A stretch of 64,000 bases of DNA, taken from Cyclospora cayetanensis (lineage: Eukaryota > Apicomplexa > Conoidasida > Eucoccidiorida > Eimeriidae). A program made the position numbers and the translations under genes. This document shows positions 1 through 11,974 of this stretch, piece by piece; the stretch's first letter is position 1, and every line of letters begins with the position of its first letter. The DNA lies in the NCBI RefSeq assembly GCF_002999335.1, contig NW_020312046.1, positions 62,001 to 126,000 of the forward strand, written 5' to 3'. Under the pieces are notes generated by a model. The model saw only the letters and a list, made by a program, of their open reading frames with translations, was not told the origin of the DNA and did not search any database.

Positions 1-705
1 CATTCCACTACCAATTGAATAATTCTGTAGCCTAGTGGGCAACTCCAGATTTCACCATCTGTAGAGCTGTTGTTTTGTAGTCTTTTTTCTTGAAAGCGAT
101 GCTAAAAGAAACCGCAACCTCTACTATGATCGCATTGGTGACTTGCTACCGCCTCTGCAGGCAGCAGTTTGTCATGACCCAGAGAGTAGCACAAACAAAA
201 AAAACTATCATGCATCGTTGCTTCACACGGCGCTTAGCCATCATGTGGTATGCTTACGCCGTCAGCAAAGTGCTCGTAGGATTTGTAAAACAAATCCATT
301 CGATGATTCAACTGCGGAGATATACACTTAAAACTTCGTCGAGACCCTCGAACAATTGATTAACGCTGTTCAGTTGATCTTACCTGGTGCCGTCCACAAT
401 GCGCACTTAAGAGACACAGCGAACACCCCATAGGACCAATACTTATCAGCCAACTGCCTTTGGACCCGCCACAACCAGCCGAACAGTGGATGCGACGATC
501 ACACATCACGACGGGTATTGAAAAATGCTAATAAAGCGCAAATCCAACATGAGCGTACAAAACACTATGACCAGGTCTTCTACACAAGGGGGCTGCGGTT
601 TCTTCGCGTCACTTCCTTGAACTTCCGGACTTGTAAGCGCGGAACCTGTATGGAAAATAGGAGAATTGCGAGGATCTGGTGGTGCTCCAAGCCAGAAAAA
701 TAGAC
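1..705. other. Non-coding flank, nothing recognised
   Basis: Only short overlapping open frames without recognisable domains or codon bias occur here. It lies beyond the stop codon of the minus-strand E2 gene, so its right part probably holds that gene's 3' untranslated region. No RNA gene or repeat was recognised. Confidence 0.5.
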
Positions 706-1454
706 TTAATCCTCGTCAAACGTCCCCTCAGGCAGGGATGGAATGAACCAGCTGTCCTCAACGCATTCCTGAGAAATTACCATAGTGCAGCACCTTGTAG
801 CTTGGCGTTACACTTGATTGTCCCAGAAAACCCTTACCGAACAACCTCAAAAGGTTTCAAAAGCGAGTCACTAATTGAACTCCAATACAGGAGGGTTTCA
901 CACAGAAGCCACGCAATGCACATACCAGTACAAGTCGGTCGTACTCAACCTTGTTGTTGACGAGCGTTTTAGCCGCCTGGGGATTGGCGGGAGAGTCCGG
1001 GTTGGGGTCATTCAGAAGGCTCTGAATTGATGTCAAGACTGCTGAAATATCATACATCGCGCTCCACTGGTTTTGAAGGATGTCCAAGCATATTTTCCCA
1101 TCAGAATATATGTTTGGATGGTACATGCGTGTAAGGAATCTAACATGAGGAGGCGACGTCGGATAGTCTTCCGTGAACTTAATAAGCAGGTGAAACGTGC
1201 CACTCTCCCACATTGTGTCTTCTGGTCTGAGGTCCAATTGCACAAGCGTAAAGCGCGTACAAGGGTGTTATGATGGCCTGATACTTATAAGGAGACAGTT
1301 TACACAAGCCCTATGAAGCACGAGATTAAAGTGTCAGGACTCACCCGTTTATGATTGCATGACAATACATCATGTTGTCTGAAAACGGTGACGCTTTTAC
1401 GCCATGTGGGGGATCACGCGTTATACGCGAGATGTCTTGTACTATTCTTCTGCG
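706..1454 (-). CDS. RAD6/UBC2-type ubiquitin-conjugating enzyme E2 (5' exon missing)
   Basis: E2 enzymes carry ubiquitin as a thioester on a cysteine and pass it to substrates with an E3; RAD6-type E2s act in histone H2B ubiquitination and DNA-damage tolerance. Exons on the minus strand: 1345-1454, 926-1226 and 706-768. All joins use GT-AG and keep phase, giving 157 residues against about 150 for RAD6. Visible features are an N-terminal helix ending in RDPP, the GPEDT strand, the HPN motif ([10 protein letters not shown]) followed by the catalytic cysteine in ICLDIL, and the [14 protein letters not shown] segment characteristic of RAD6. The last exon ends in a short acidic tail (GTFDED). The first coding exon with the start codon is not found; an acceptor ending in CAACAG just above 1454 suggests it lies upstream, perhaps between 1.5 and 2.4 kb. 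The E2 fold is very likely; the RAD6 subclass is likely. Confidence 0.88.
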
Positions 1455-2511
1455 CTGTTGTGTACAAGGAGACACAGACGCAGTGGCACAGGATAACTCA
1501 ACAGCCTGCACGGGAAAGTCTAACTCTGAATGCTGAAAAGGCGACAGCTGTAGTCAGAAAGGGCCATAACACTTAAATTTTACTGTGCCAATTCACGTCA
1601 CTTTAGGTGGTTAAGCGGTAGCCAGCTGCAACGCGAGTGCGCTTCGTCAAGAGTCAAGACAAGAGCGCTGGTTAGCGAGCTGCCAAGGGGAGCTGCTGGT
1701 GGTGAAAACTGCAAAACAAATAACTTGCCGCAAATGTCGACATCTTCACATGTACACGCGGAGCGTCGGCACGACCGTAAACTGCGAATGCTGGTTTCCA
1801 ACGAGATGACGCTGTTATTGGAGACGCTGACCAACCACTGCGTCAAATCCAGGTTCTTCCCGCGGTCCCCGCCCTTCTACTGGCTGGCAAGCAACAGGCC
1901 AGCGGTGTCATTAAGTCATTCACAATACAACGAAAGGGGGACCCCAACATACCGTGCCGTGGAGAGGCACAAGAGAGGGACGAAGAACACCCTAAACAAA
2001 AGGCAGAACACGCCACAGTAGGATAAAACAAGGCAACACTTTTATAAAGAACGCTTAGCAGGTCAATCAGTGCGGGGCTGTGTACAGTGTTCGACATGCA
2101 GGGTCTCTAGGGCTTTTTCATAAAACTAATTGAGTGTTGTCACTAATGCAGCTTCAATAGAAAAATGAGTCATTTCAGCTATAGTTTTGTCCAGTTGGCA
2201 CCTATTTTTGGATCTCGGTTCGTTTCTGCAATTATGCTCTTATTGATATTCGTCCAGCAGTTTCCGAAGTGGGTTGCTGGTAACCTGCTGTTCATATTAA
2301 CAACAGATTCAAACAAGTCACTCTATGTTTCGTAGTAAAAAAGCCATCGCAGCCACGTCCGATTAGCTGAATGCAGGGTTCTTCCAAAAACTTCTGCTCA
2401 GTTCCAGGCTCGATTCCCCTGGGAACGGCTAGTGAGTTCCTTGTCGGGAGAGGCGCACCCCACCAATTTTCGCATTATCAAATAGACGAATAAATCATTC
2501 ATTGCCTAAAA
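1455..2511. other. Divergent intergenic region between E2 and DPH5
   Basis: The space between two divergently transcribed genes. It should contain the missing first exon of the E2 and the promoters of both genes, but no core promoter element can be assigned by eye. Short open frames on both strands show no recognisable domain. A sequence near 2403-2425 resembles a tRNA T-arm but has no acceptor or anticodon arms. Confidence 0.5.
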
Positions 2512-4300
2512 ATGGTGCTGACACTCGTGGGACTCGGCCTAAACGACGAGCGCGACGCCTCTCTCCGAGGTCTCGAGGCGATTCGGGAGGGCGACATTGT
2601 ATATTTAGAGAATTATACAGCAACACTCAATGTGAATGCCGAACGACTGGTACGTTTACAAGTGTCTACATGCATGCGGCAGATTTTGTGGCTGGTGAGT
2701 CGCTTGTAGAGAAGCTGGTCATTTGCGCACTCCCCACGAACTGCTAGGTAGCTATTGTTTTGCCATGCAGGAGCGTTTTTTTGAGAAGCCTGTCATTCTT
2801 GCTGACAGAGACTTTGTAGAGAAGTATTCTGAAGCAATGGTTGATGCAGCAAAATCAAAACACGTTGTTTGTCTTGTCGTTGGAGACCCATTTTGGTGAG
2901 GCATACAAGCATTTTCAGTAGAGTTCCAGCTTGATGCACACCCAATGAGCACATGAATAAGCATGAATGATACGTTTGCGGATTTTGTTCTGATCAGTGC
3001 GACGACCCACACTGACCTCTTCCTACGAGCACGGCAGAAAGGCGTGACAGTCAAGGTTGTTCATAATGCTTCCATAATGAACGCTGTGGCTACGTGCGGC
3101 CTACAGGTTCGCTCCAAGCCCATGGAAACAGACGCAGTAGAGTGTGTTCATAATTTATGGTGCCTGAGAGCGAAGGGCCATAATCATTTTGCTTGTGTGT
3201 CTCGTGGTTCAGTTGTATCGCTTTGGAGAAACAGTCTCAATTCCCTTCTTCGATGGCAACTGGAAACCCGTGAGCTTTTACGACAAAATCAAGAAGAACA
3301 GGGCGAACAACATGCACACTTTATGCCTTCTTGGTAAGCAACACACTTTTAGCCTTTGCCTTGTTGTAGACGTACCAGGGGGAGATGGGAGCTCCTGCTC
3401 AGCGCTCCACATTACTGGTTCTGCCACGCAGATATCAAAGTCAAGGAACAATCGATCGAAAACATGATGAAAGGGAACAACATATTTGAACCTCCAAGGT
3501 AAAAGAGCTTGCCACATTTTTCATCGTGGCCGCATATGCTACTTTTGCCTCTTGCATCCACTATGTAGCGTTGCTTACGGCTTTGCCTAAAACCTTCTGT
3601 CACTCTAACACTGCGATGTCTCAGGTTCATGACTGTCAGTACAGCTATCAAGCAGCTTATTGAGGCTTCTGAGATGCAGAACGGAGGTGTGGGACTGCAG
3701 CTTATATTCCTGTCCACTCTAGTGCCCGCGCTTATTTGTCTCTTACTTGCTATAGGCCTTTTGCAAACAAAGCTTTCTTCAGGCCGCTTTTGGCTACTAG
3801 ACCTTTCCGCCTTACGGTTCCGAAGGCCTGTAGTATTTGCCTTCCGCACTGCGTACATTTTCAGAAAAGATTGGAGATATCCTGGCATTTGGGTTAGCAC
3901 GCATTGGCGCTGATGACCAGACAATCGTCTCAGGTAGGGAAACCGACCCTCGTCTTTTCAGTCACTCCCGGTATTGTCTAAAATCCAGCAGAAAACACAA
4001 GAGACACATTCCAACTGGCAATAGTGCAGTGTCTCTGTAGAACCTCTAGGGATTATGATATGAATATTGTGACTGAACAGGGAGCCTTGAAGAACTTGCA
4101 GAAGCTGAACTTGGCGGTCCGCTTCAGAGTTTGGTGAGCCAGCCCTTCGCCGGCTGCATTTTAGTCTCCAGCGATGCGCCCCGCTGCCACAGCTTCTATA
4201 AATGCGTTGCTGCTGCCTGATTTCCCCTTTTCAGGTATTGTGCGCCCCTGAACTCCATGAAATAGAGAAAGAGTTTGTCGAGCTGTACCGAGTGAGGTGA
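2512..4300 (+). CDS. DPH5: Diphthine synthase (diphthamide biosynthesis methyltransferase)
   Basis: DPH5 is the S-adenosylmethionine-dependent methyltransferase that modifies the diphthamide precursor on the conserved histidine of elongation factor 2. Nine exons: 2512-2649, 2771-2895, 2998-3106, 3213-3333, 3432-3498, 3625-3686, 3865-3933, 4081-4133 and 4235-4300. All have GT donors, AG acceptors and consistent phase, giving 269 residues with a TGA stop (family about 270-290). Family landmarks in order: N-terminal [27 protein letters not shown] followed by [59 protein letters not shown], then [10 protein letters not shown] and a C-terminal [18 protein letters not shown]. The exon 2/3 junction gives GDPF-Cys where many relatives have Gly. 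Introns are 98-178 bases. Start chosen at the ATG opening the family's usual N-terminus. Confidence 0.95.
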
Positions 4301-4978
4301 CTAGACCGTGGATGAAAGCTTGAGGGCACGGAAGCCTTTCGCTCCGTGCAGACCTCTTCGCTTTTAGCACGCATTTTCATAATTCACTGCGCATTTGCTA
4401 GGCCAGTGACAATGTCACACGGCTTCGTTTCTCTTGTTTCAATCTCACATTTTTAGCATCCAAATTCCGTTCGTTGTATAGTTGTTACTGCAAACAACCC
4501 ACGGTATTAAACTTCGTTGAAAAGCCCACCAGAGCTGTAGTAATCTCTAGAGCCTTCACGCTGTCCGTGCAATCATTTGAGAGGTGGACCATGTAGGCCT
4601 ACCCCTCTGGCCATTGCGCCACCCTGAAAAGGAAAGGGTTGCCTCATGCCACCGAGGGCAAGGTTCCTGGCCCCACTGAATAGGCATTACACTACAAAGT
4701 ACAGCATTTGCTCTTCCTGCCTGCTACTGGGTGCTTAAAAGCCTGCCACATAGACTATACGCGGTGCTGCAAGGCGAAGGCACTGAGCATATAAAGAATT
4801 CTGCTCCCCGCTACAACGCCACATAACAACGTGCTGTCTTGGTGCTTAAACTGCTAAAAGATCTCCTCATGAGGAAACTGCCGATCACTAACTGCCCCAA
4901 GGACCGCAGGCGAGCTCGAAGTGCCATCTGCACCAGCGGATGCAAGGAAATGCCCCCCACAACGGAGTGGATCATGCT
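4301..4978. other. Convergent intergenic region
   Basis: The 3' ends of DPH5 (+) and the solute-binding-like gene (-) face each other here, so it should hold both 3' untranslated regions. No ORF, repeat or RNA gene is recognised. Confidence 0.5.
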
Positions 4979-7717
4979 TCACGAAAGTTGAAGCAGAATC
5001 ATGACAAGCGAGACAACCAGAGCTGCACGGTGAAACACAAACGATGACTTTGCCGCAGAGCTCATTGGCGCCTGCTTCTCCATCATCGTTGCCTCCGCCC
5101 GCGAATGAAATACTTTGCAGGCTCCATCCCTGCGCTTCATAAAGAATGCCGCTAGCGGCACAAGTGGTCCGGGGAATTCCATGATGTTTGACTGCCTGTC
5201 GCCGTCCCGGACGGCACGCCAAGGCGTCGAGTGCAAGCCGCACAACCTCCGCCGCGTAATTGAATCCACTATAGGCGCCATTTCTGCTCTTCGCATTCCA
5301 AACCCGAGAATGCGCTGGCCACGCCTTTGCTGTGGAGGGCAACGCCATGCTGAGTTCGACGGTATTCGCCGCCGTCCGCCTCGTCCTGCCAATCCATAGC
5401 CAAATGCGCCTATTGGCTCACCGACACTCAGTACTGAAGATAAGTCTGTTAGCCTGAAACGGCAGCACAAGCCCACAGCAGCCAACTTTTCATACAATCG
5501 TTTGCAACGGAAAACACTCTGCCCACGCTCAAACGGGCCGCCAGCCACCTTCCTGTAGACCCCCCTTCCTAAAACGTGTGAAATGCATGTGTAAGGCCAC
5601 GGCTCATGCGCCAAACATACAAGAACTGCAGAGCCCACCACAATCCTAACGCACCTTCTCACGCTGCAGATCCTGAAATCCTCAGGAAACAAGTAAGAAA
5701 ACGTGAAATGGTCAACATGATGGAGTTTCACGAGCGTTTTCTCTTCGTAGGGCGCTTCAGCATCTGAGCTGCGGCCGGAACCATGACCGTTACTCCCACC
5801 TGCAGACTGTGATGCTGTTGGCTGCTGGCTCTGACCGCCTGCTGCCGACTCGGCTTCCTCTTGGACGCCATACAGCTTGAAGAAGAGCTTTCGTGTCTGG
5901 CTCATGCGCGTTTCCCAGCTCTCCAACTGCTCCAGCTTCCCTAGCTCGTAAGCGGCAGCGTGTGTTCGTTCTTGTGGGAGGTCTTTTCCTGCCAATGGCC
6001 GAGAGACGCCCTCCGCGGGAAGGCCCCTGTTATTATCTCCGCCGCCTGAACGGCTTCCGGGCAACCCGGGGGCTGACGAGAGATTCGCAGCGTTGTTGTC
6101 AAGAGATGTTGACAACCGACTTGAAGTCTTGCGTTCGCGCTTACGCCGGCCCGAAGACATTTCCCGCAATAGAAAAAAGCTCTTCCATGCGCCAATAGTA
6201 CAAGACGGCTCCAATATCTCTCGCAACGGCAGAAAATTGTATTTTTCCGGAAGATAGGCTGATGCAATGGTACCAACGTCCGTCATATGGACTTCTCCGC
6301 GATAAACCGCCGCAACCAAGTTCATTGGGGTGCTGAATGTAACATGCGTGATTCCAATAAAAATGTCCTTCGGAATCTGTTTCCATGGCGATAAGCAGCC
6401 ATACAACTCGCATGTGGAAGCCCCGGCAGATGCATCTCCGCACAGTACGCCATCATGCCATACCGGACCCCCTTGACCGAGCATCATATCATTGGGATAC
6501 GTGACAGGCGCTCCAGCATCGTGAACTTCTGACAAACGGCGTAAGCCCCCTGCGGCCACGCCTGTTTCTCCCCCGCAGGTGGCTCCGTACAGCCACTCCT
6601 GCGCAACAGCGGCCTTTATATCGTGGAGGCGCTTGTGGAACGGCTGGTCAAGGATGTCGATATCCAGTTGACGATCACCTACAAGCTCGTGACGCAACCC
6701 AGGATTCTGCAGCACAATCACCGTAAGCTCCCGCGCCACAGCCTGGAGAAGCTCTGGGTAGAAACCGGTTGTGTAGCCTTGGTCCGATGCCAGTTGTGGG
6801 AATGCACTCAGATCCATGGTTCCCACTATGAGCTGCTTTGTTCGAACCACCTGCAAAAACATCTCGCAGATTCCAACCACAGAGAGTTAACACACCCGGC
6901 TCGCAACAATGCCAGCCACGAGAAATACCGGAACCAAGAAGGTGCCACGAGGCAGCACCCATGAGATAAACAGGCAAGATTAAAGACTTCCATGCTAACA
7001 TATATATCTATATATGTATACACGTATACCTCGAGCAAAGCATCGGACGGGAATGAGTCTACGAAATCGCCAGGAATGCACTGCTCCACATCAATCAAGG
7101 TGTCTCCCTGACAGATGTCCAGCGGCACCATCGGCAGCTTGTACTTCTCAATCAAGTGGTCTCGCACGCCAAAAGCTATGACCCTTCTTAATGCGCAGTC
7201 AAAGGCAAGCCTTAGTCCTGCGCAGCAGACGAGCACATACGAGCGCCGGCTATCAAATAAATGAATGACCCCGTCAAAATAATCCACCGCTGCACAAGCA
7301 AACACAAGTACACTGCTCGAGCTAGGAGCTATCCGTCTCACCATTCAAACAGATGCCACCATCTCCTGCTTGATCTATTGAGATGCTTTCAGAGGGCGTC
7401 TCGCGGGGGCCTGAGTTCCCCTGGATCGGCGAGGAATCAACGAGAGGAGGCGGCACGGGATTATTGGGTGGCTGCGTAGAGGCCTCTGATAAGTCGCCCT
7501 TCCTTGACTCGGAACCTAAGGCCGCTATCCTTGATGGCTCAAAACCAAGCTGCGAAGGCTCCTGCCCTGGTAGCTTGTTTGGCCATCCTGCCCACTCTTT
7601 TTCTCGCGAATGCGACCCAGTCGTTTTGTTATGCCCTTCCACCAGCGCCGCTGCAACCCTCACGAGCGGAACAAATAAGGCCACCAACAAAAGAATTGCC
7701 GAATGCAGGAACTCCAT
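4979..7717 (-). CDS. Secreted/membrane protein with solute-binding-family-3-like region
   Basis: Function is not established. Minus-strand exons: 7342-7717, 7030-7289 and 4979-6850, joined by GT-AG introns in phase; 835 residues if the last exon is unspliced. The ATG at 7717 (context AAAGATGG) opens a signal-peptide-like stretch, MEFLHSAILLLVALFVPLV. A Pro/Ser/Glu-rich linker follows. Across exons 2-3 the protein reads KQLIVGTMDLSAF..., then TTGFYPELLQAVARELT, which matches the opening of bacterial extracellular solute-binding family 3 domains (VGT..PPF...GFDVELA..IA.EL). A second stretch, YRGEVHMTDVGTIASAYLPE, resembles the second lobe. A Ser/Arg/Gly-rich insert covers roughly residues 440-580. 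The C-terminus ends in a hydrophobic tail (VVSLVMILLQLS), either a membrane anchor or a GPI signal. From about 5690 downwards the frame is less protein-like, and a donor GTGAGA near 5665 suggests unrecognised introns, so the C-terminal third is doubtful. Confidence 0.6.
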
Positions 7718-9576
7718 CTTTAGCCCGCAGCATCCACTCAGGGGCAGGAGTGCCGAAATGCCGCTGCACGACCACTGTTTCTCATTGCCTAAAGCTAAAA
7801 GTTACCAAGGGAAGACTCATCAACGGAAGAGCCTGTACACGCTTACGCGAACAGCATGCATTCGACAAGGCAGATTCGGGTCTAGATTACGGTCATACGA
7901 TTAAATATTTGTCAGAAACCTATAAACGCTTGGCACGCCCGTCGCAAAGTGGAGTCAGCAGGGGCGGCTTGTAAGTGCTCTCGCGTGCTCTTCGTAGCTT
8001 CCAATCCCCAGATACACACTTCAATGAAACGGAAGATGAAAAATGAGGACTAACAGGATTTTGACGCACCCCAGCTAGAGTACACATGCAGGATACGGCA
8101 AGTAGGATGGCGCAGGGCTATCCAAGAAGATTGCGTGGCTCTGCTGAAATCCACAAGGTGCCGCAGACTGGTCAGCCAAGGGTATGAAGAGAAGCCTCTG
8201 CGACTTTGAAGCCCTAATAACTGGCCGATGTGCCGCGCTGCAGAATCTGCGGCCAAGAAGCAGCGGATTCCACCCCACGGCGCTGCCCGCTAACAATGGA
8301 GCGCTCCGTGAATAAACTCCAAACAACTGGAAAACTGGAAGACAGACAGCGTCAATTGCGCCTTAACAGAAAGCTTCGCCAAGTATCACTGGGGCTGCAT
8401 CAGGATCACCATGTGCCACTTCGAGAGCAGGCACACAGGGGATTTTGGCGGCTACATGGTTCGCCCTATTGCAGCGACATTAGCCATATGTTCACCTACT
8501 CTTTGAATTTTGCGTCTTTCATGTCAGAATGCTGAGCAGGTAGAGCCCTTTCGTATTTTCGTACTGCTTGCCTGGTACTCTGTGCATGCGCTGAAGTCCT
8601 TCAGCAACCGCTTGGCACGTCTGCTCATTAGGCCTGCACACAACCTCGCACAAATAATATGGCGAAAGCGGCGCCTCTTGATCCGTATAGCTCTTTCCAT
8701 TTTGAGGGCGCTTTATTAAAATAGTGCGCATTTTACTTACGCACTATTGGCGAGCGCGCGTACAGATGCGAATGGTGATTTCTTGCATTCCTTGCTGCAG
8801 GATGCATCTGTGCTTCCAAAGTTTCGACCATTCCACCGTTCATTAATGGTTGCTCCACCTATCCGATGAAGCCTACAGCGAGTCCCTGTCGCTAGTTGTT
8901 GTCGCAGTCCTTGGGGCCCCTACGCTTCTTTGCGTTGCCGCCTGGCTGCGCCTTGATATGCAGTGTGTCTTCCACTCCCACACTAATTGCCGTATTTCGA
9001 GTTTTGTGGTCCGGTTCTATGTGCCAGCGCTCTGCGTGTTGCGAGGGAAGGCAGCGTTGCGAGAAAACGGTTTTTTGTCCGCAACACAGCCAAACAGCAC
9101 CGCTTCAGCCGCGCCTCTGGTTGTGCATAAGTACGGGTATTTTTGCGCCTTTTTGCCCTCTAGCCTTCTCGGATCTTCCAAAGTCGGGCCAGCAGCTGAA
9201 CGACTCACTCGACTCCGTGGAGGCGCGCAGAAAATGTGCTGAAGAAGGAACTGTAGGACACACAGAACGTGGCGACTCTCCAGCAACTGACTACGCAGAG
9301 GCTACGCTGGTCCAGCCCGCGCGAAAGCGAGTTGGCAGCCTTAGGTGTCTACACTGCAGCAAAGTCTTCAGGTTTCAAGAAGCCGAATGCGTCTTTTGGT
9401 CAAAAGTGCACATGGATTGAACTCCAGCGAGGTCTCCAACACACGACGCCTGGGCCTTATCCGCATCCCAGGCAGTGTCACTCCTGGCAATTAGCAGCAG
9501 CAGCTGGAAACGATATTTCCCCGGCATCAAACTACCAACATCGTGGAATCAGGGGCCCTTCTCTCCCCGCAGCTCG
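7718..9576. other. Divergent intergenic region
   Basis: Lies between the solute-binding-like gene (-) and the START gene (+). Open frames are present, for example 8230-8535 and 8896-9420 on (+), but none carries a domain I recognise. The 8896-9420 frame ends in a Cys/His cluster (LRCLHCSKVFRF) and could be an upstream exon of the START gene; this is speculative. Promoters of both genes must lie here but cannot be placed. Confidence 0.4.
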
Positions 9577-11974
9577 ATGAGGGACAGCAGGGTACTTCCG
9601 ACCGGCCTAGCACCCCACATCAGTGCAGGCAACACCGCTGCAGAATCTGCAGGGTGCTCCTCCGAGGGGCAGCCTTCACAAGTTCTGGTCCGCACGCGGA
9701 AGTTCAAATGGATTCGTTTCCTAGTGCGACGCCTTCGGTGCATATATGTGCGCGATGAGCATCGCGTTCGTGAGTCACGTTCCACTTCCCAAGGGACCAT
9801 TCACTCTGGTCGGCGTCGTCGCATGCCTCTGAGACACCGTAGGCGCGCTTCGCAGGACGAACCGATTGGCAAACAGTGGCATGGCAGACCAGAAGGGAGA
9901 TCCTCGGCAGGGGTGGCTCCCCGAGCGGCAGAGCTTCCTGTTTCGAGAGGGGGGGAAACTGAACGAAACAGCGCAGTTCCTTTGAATGGCGCCTCTCCCT
10001 TCAGAACTACAAGTGTTTCTGCGATCGGCGGGGTCCTTTCCGAGCCGTTGTGCATTATCCATTCGCGTTCGCTCGGGGATGCAGCGGACGCAGAGGGGCC
10101 AGTGCCGGATGCGCAGGATGTTGCCTCCGATGGTGTGGCTGAACGAGCTGCCATCAGCAGCTCCTTGGCATGTGAAGCTGGTGGGAGGGAAGCATCGGAC
10201 AAGGGACAGTATTCGAGGGCGCAGACCGATCCGTCGCTTCTCATGGCGGACGCGGATACACCCGAAGCTTTAGAAGCAGCAGAATCGCTGGCAACAGTTC
10301 CTGGAGCCGCGTGCGATCCTGCTGCACTGCCTTTCGCCATTCAAGTTGGCATGTGGCCCCTGGTGTCTTTGGAGCCGATCGGCGTAAACAAGCTCGGCGT
10401 GCTCCTGGACAGCCTCGAAGAGCAGCGCATGCGGTTCAACAGGCTGCAGCGCCAGGCTGCTGGACCCCCGCGTGAAGGCCATGTGTGGGATCGCCGAGGT
10501 GAAGTGGAAGAACTGTCAGGCCTCTTGATCAGAGCTTCCATTCATTCAATGCTGAGTGCAGATTGTCAGATGCCATGTGTACACTCGAACGACGGCATTC
10601 AGGTCTGGAAAGGCGAAACGGGAGTCGGAAACTTCGCATGCCGCGGTGAGCAGGAGCTGCACCCTTATGGGCCGGGCAGAAGTGTTTGCACGGCTTGAAA
10701 CTGGCCCTAGTCATCACCAAGTGTGCATGCGCGCAATAGATGATTGAATTCGCACATGCAACCTAGCGGTGTACGGTGGTCATGTGGCGCTGCTGCGTAG
10801 TGGGAAACCGGTGGGCCTCTCGACTGCTTGGCCCTGTGGAGGCAATGGCGGGTTTCTAGCTCGACTACTGTGCGCTATGCGCAGGATGCATGCAGAGTTG
10901 ATGGCGATTTTATATTGCGGGGTTGGCTAGCTTGGTTGGCGGATGCAGGAATGCCCTGCGTGGGTGGGGTGTGCATGTGCTACGCAGCTTCGTTCCTTTT
11001 GCCGCTGGAGCCGCGCCGTTATGCGATGTTCGCGAGCAACGCAGAGCTTCGCTCTTTGTGGGACAAGAACATGACTGAACAGCATGTGGTTGAGCAGCTT
11101 GACGTCGGCCACGACATCTGCTATGTTGCATTTAGACGGATCGCCACGGTGTATCCGCGAGACGTCGTAACGCTGCGCGCTAAGTGCAGACTGCACCTGC
11201 ACCCGCTTGTTGCGGAAACAGCGCCTATGGCAACGAGGAACAGCCATGAGGACTTTATTTCCGATGATTGCATGACGGAGAAAGTGCTTCCATCCGAAGA
11301 GGACAAAATAGCATACACCTCGATGAGCTGCTCGATTCACCACCCCGATGTACCCGAAACGTGCGCAGCAATGCAAGCGTTTCGGCGCATATATATATAT
11401 ATATACTCAAAGGAATTGCACATCCCCCTAGTCAGGCTCGATCCACATTCTTGAATGCATCAGAGGAAAGACGTGTTTCTTGAATTTTCTGTGCTTAAAG
11501 CGTTGTATCCTAAGCGTTACAAATCCGATTTCTCAAATTACATCCTTTCTTGTTGCGAGCAGCCCTGGCCGAGTTCGGATGGATATTCGAATCAACGCCT
11601 ACCTCGCGAGGCCCGTGCGGACTCCTTTTGGCCGTAAGCGTCTATTAGAAATCATTGACGACTAGCTGTTTTCCGTGTTTCTGTAAGAGCTGACAAGGAG
11701 AGGGTCGCCTCCAGAAAATGGAGCATTGCTTGTGTGTATGAGCGCTTTTCGCTTTCATGGTCCCACCTTGACTTCACTGTCGCCTTACATGGCTGCATTT
11801 TCATTCCCTTTCGGCTTTGTTCGTGTGCTTTTGTGCGCAGTGTGGAGCGAAGTGACACTGGTGAACGAATCCGATTCAGGCGGTTGGATACCTGCGGCCA
11901 TTACCAGAAATATGTCTGCAAAGCTTCTTCCCTCTACGGTGGAGCGATTTTCTGTACAAATACTGAAGCACTAG
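9577..11974 (+). CDS. START lipid-transfer-domain protein
   Basis: START domains form a helix-grip pocket that binds and moves single lipids between membranes; the ligand here is unknown. Exons: 9577-10645, 10988-11360, 11563-11633 and 11841-11974, all GT-AG and in phase, giving 548 residues. The START region covers about the last 220 residues: NDGIQVWKGETGVGNF, then LPLEPRRYAMFASNAELRS, LWDKNMTEQHVVEQLDVGHD, YPRDVVTLRA, SIHHPDVPETPGRVRMDIRI, and finally LVNESDSGGWIPAAITRNM before KLLPSTVE. This is the usual order, ending in the GGWIP signature. The first about 300 residues are Ala/Ser/Glu/Arg-rich with no recognised domain or membrane segment. ATG 9577 is the first in-frame ATG of the long open frame, which runs further upstream, so a 5' exon is possible. 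Intron 2 contains an (AT)8 run. Confidence 0.85.
11389..11405. repeat. (AT)n microsatellite in START intron
   Basis: Eight AT dinucleotides lie within the second intron of the START gene. A simple-sequence tract with no evident function. Confidence 0.9.

Noticed and set aside
2400..2430. T-arm-like sequence (CCAGG CTCGATTCC CCTGG) suggesting a tRNA
   Set aside because: No matching acceptor stem, D-arm or anticodon arm at the right spacing, and the loop is too long.
8230..8535. ORF starting MPRCRICGQEAA as a zinc-finger protein
   Set aside because: Only two Cys in CxxC spacing with no partner ligands; no supporting domain or splice structure.
9801..10340. 179-codon minus-strand ORF under the START gene
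   Set aside because: Antisense to the exon that joins in phase to the START domain; Ser/Ala-rich without a recognisable motif.
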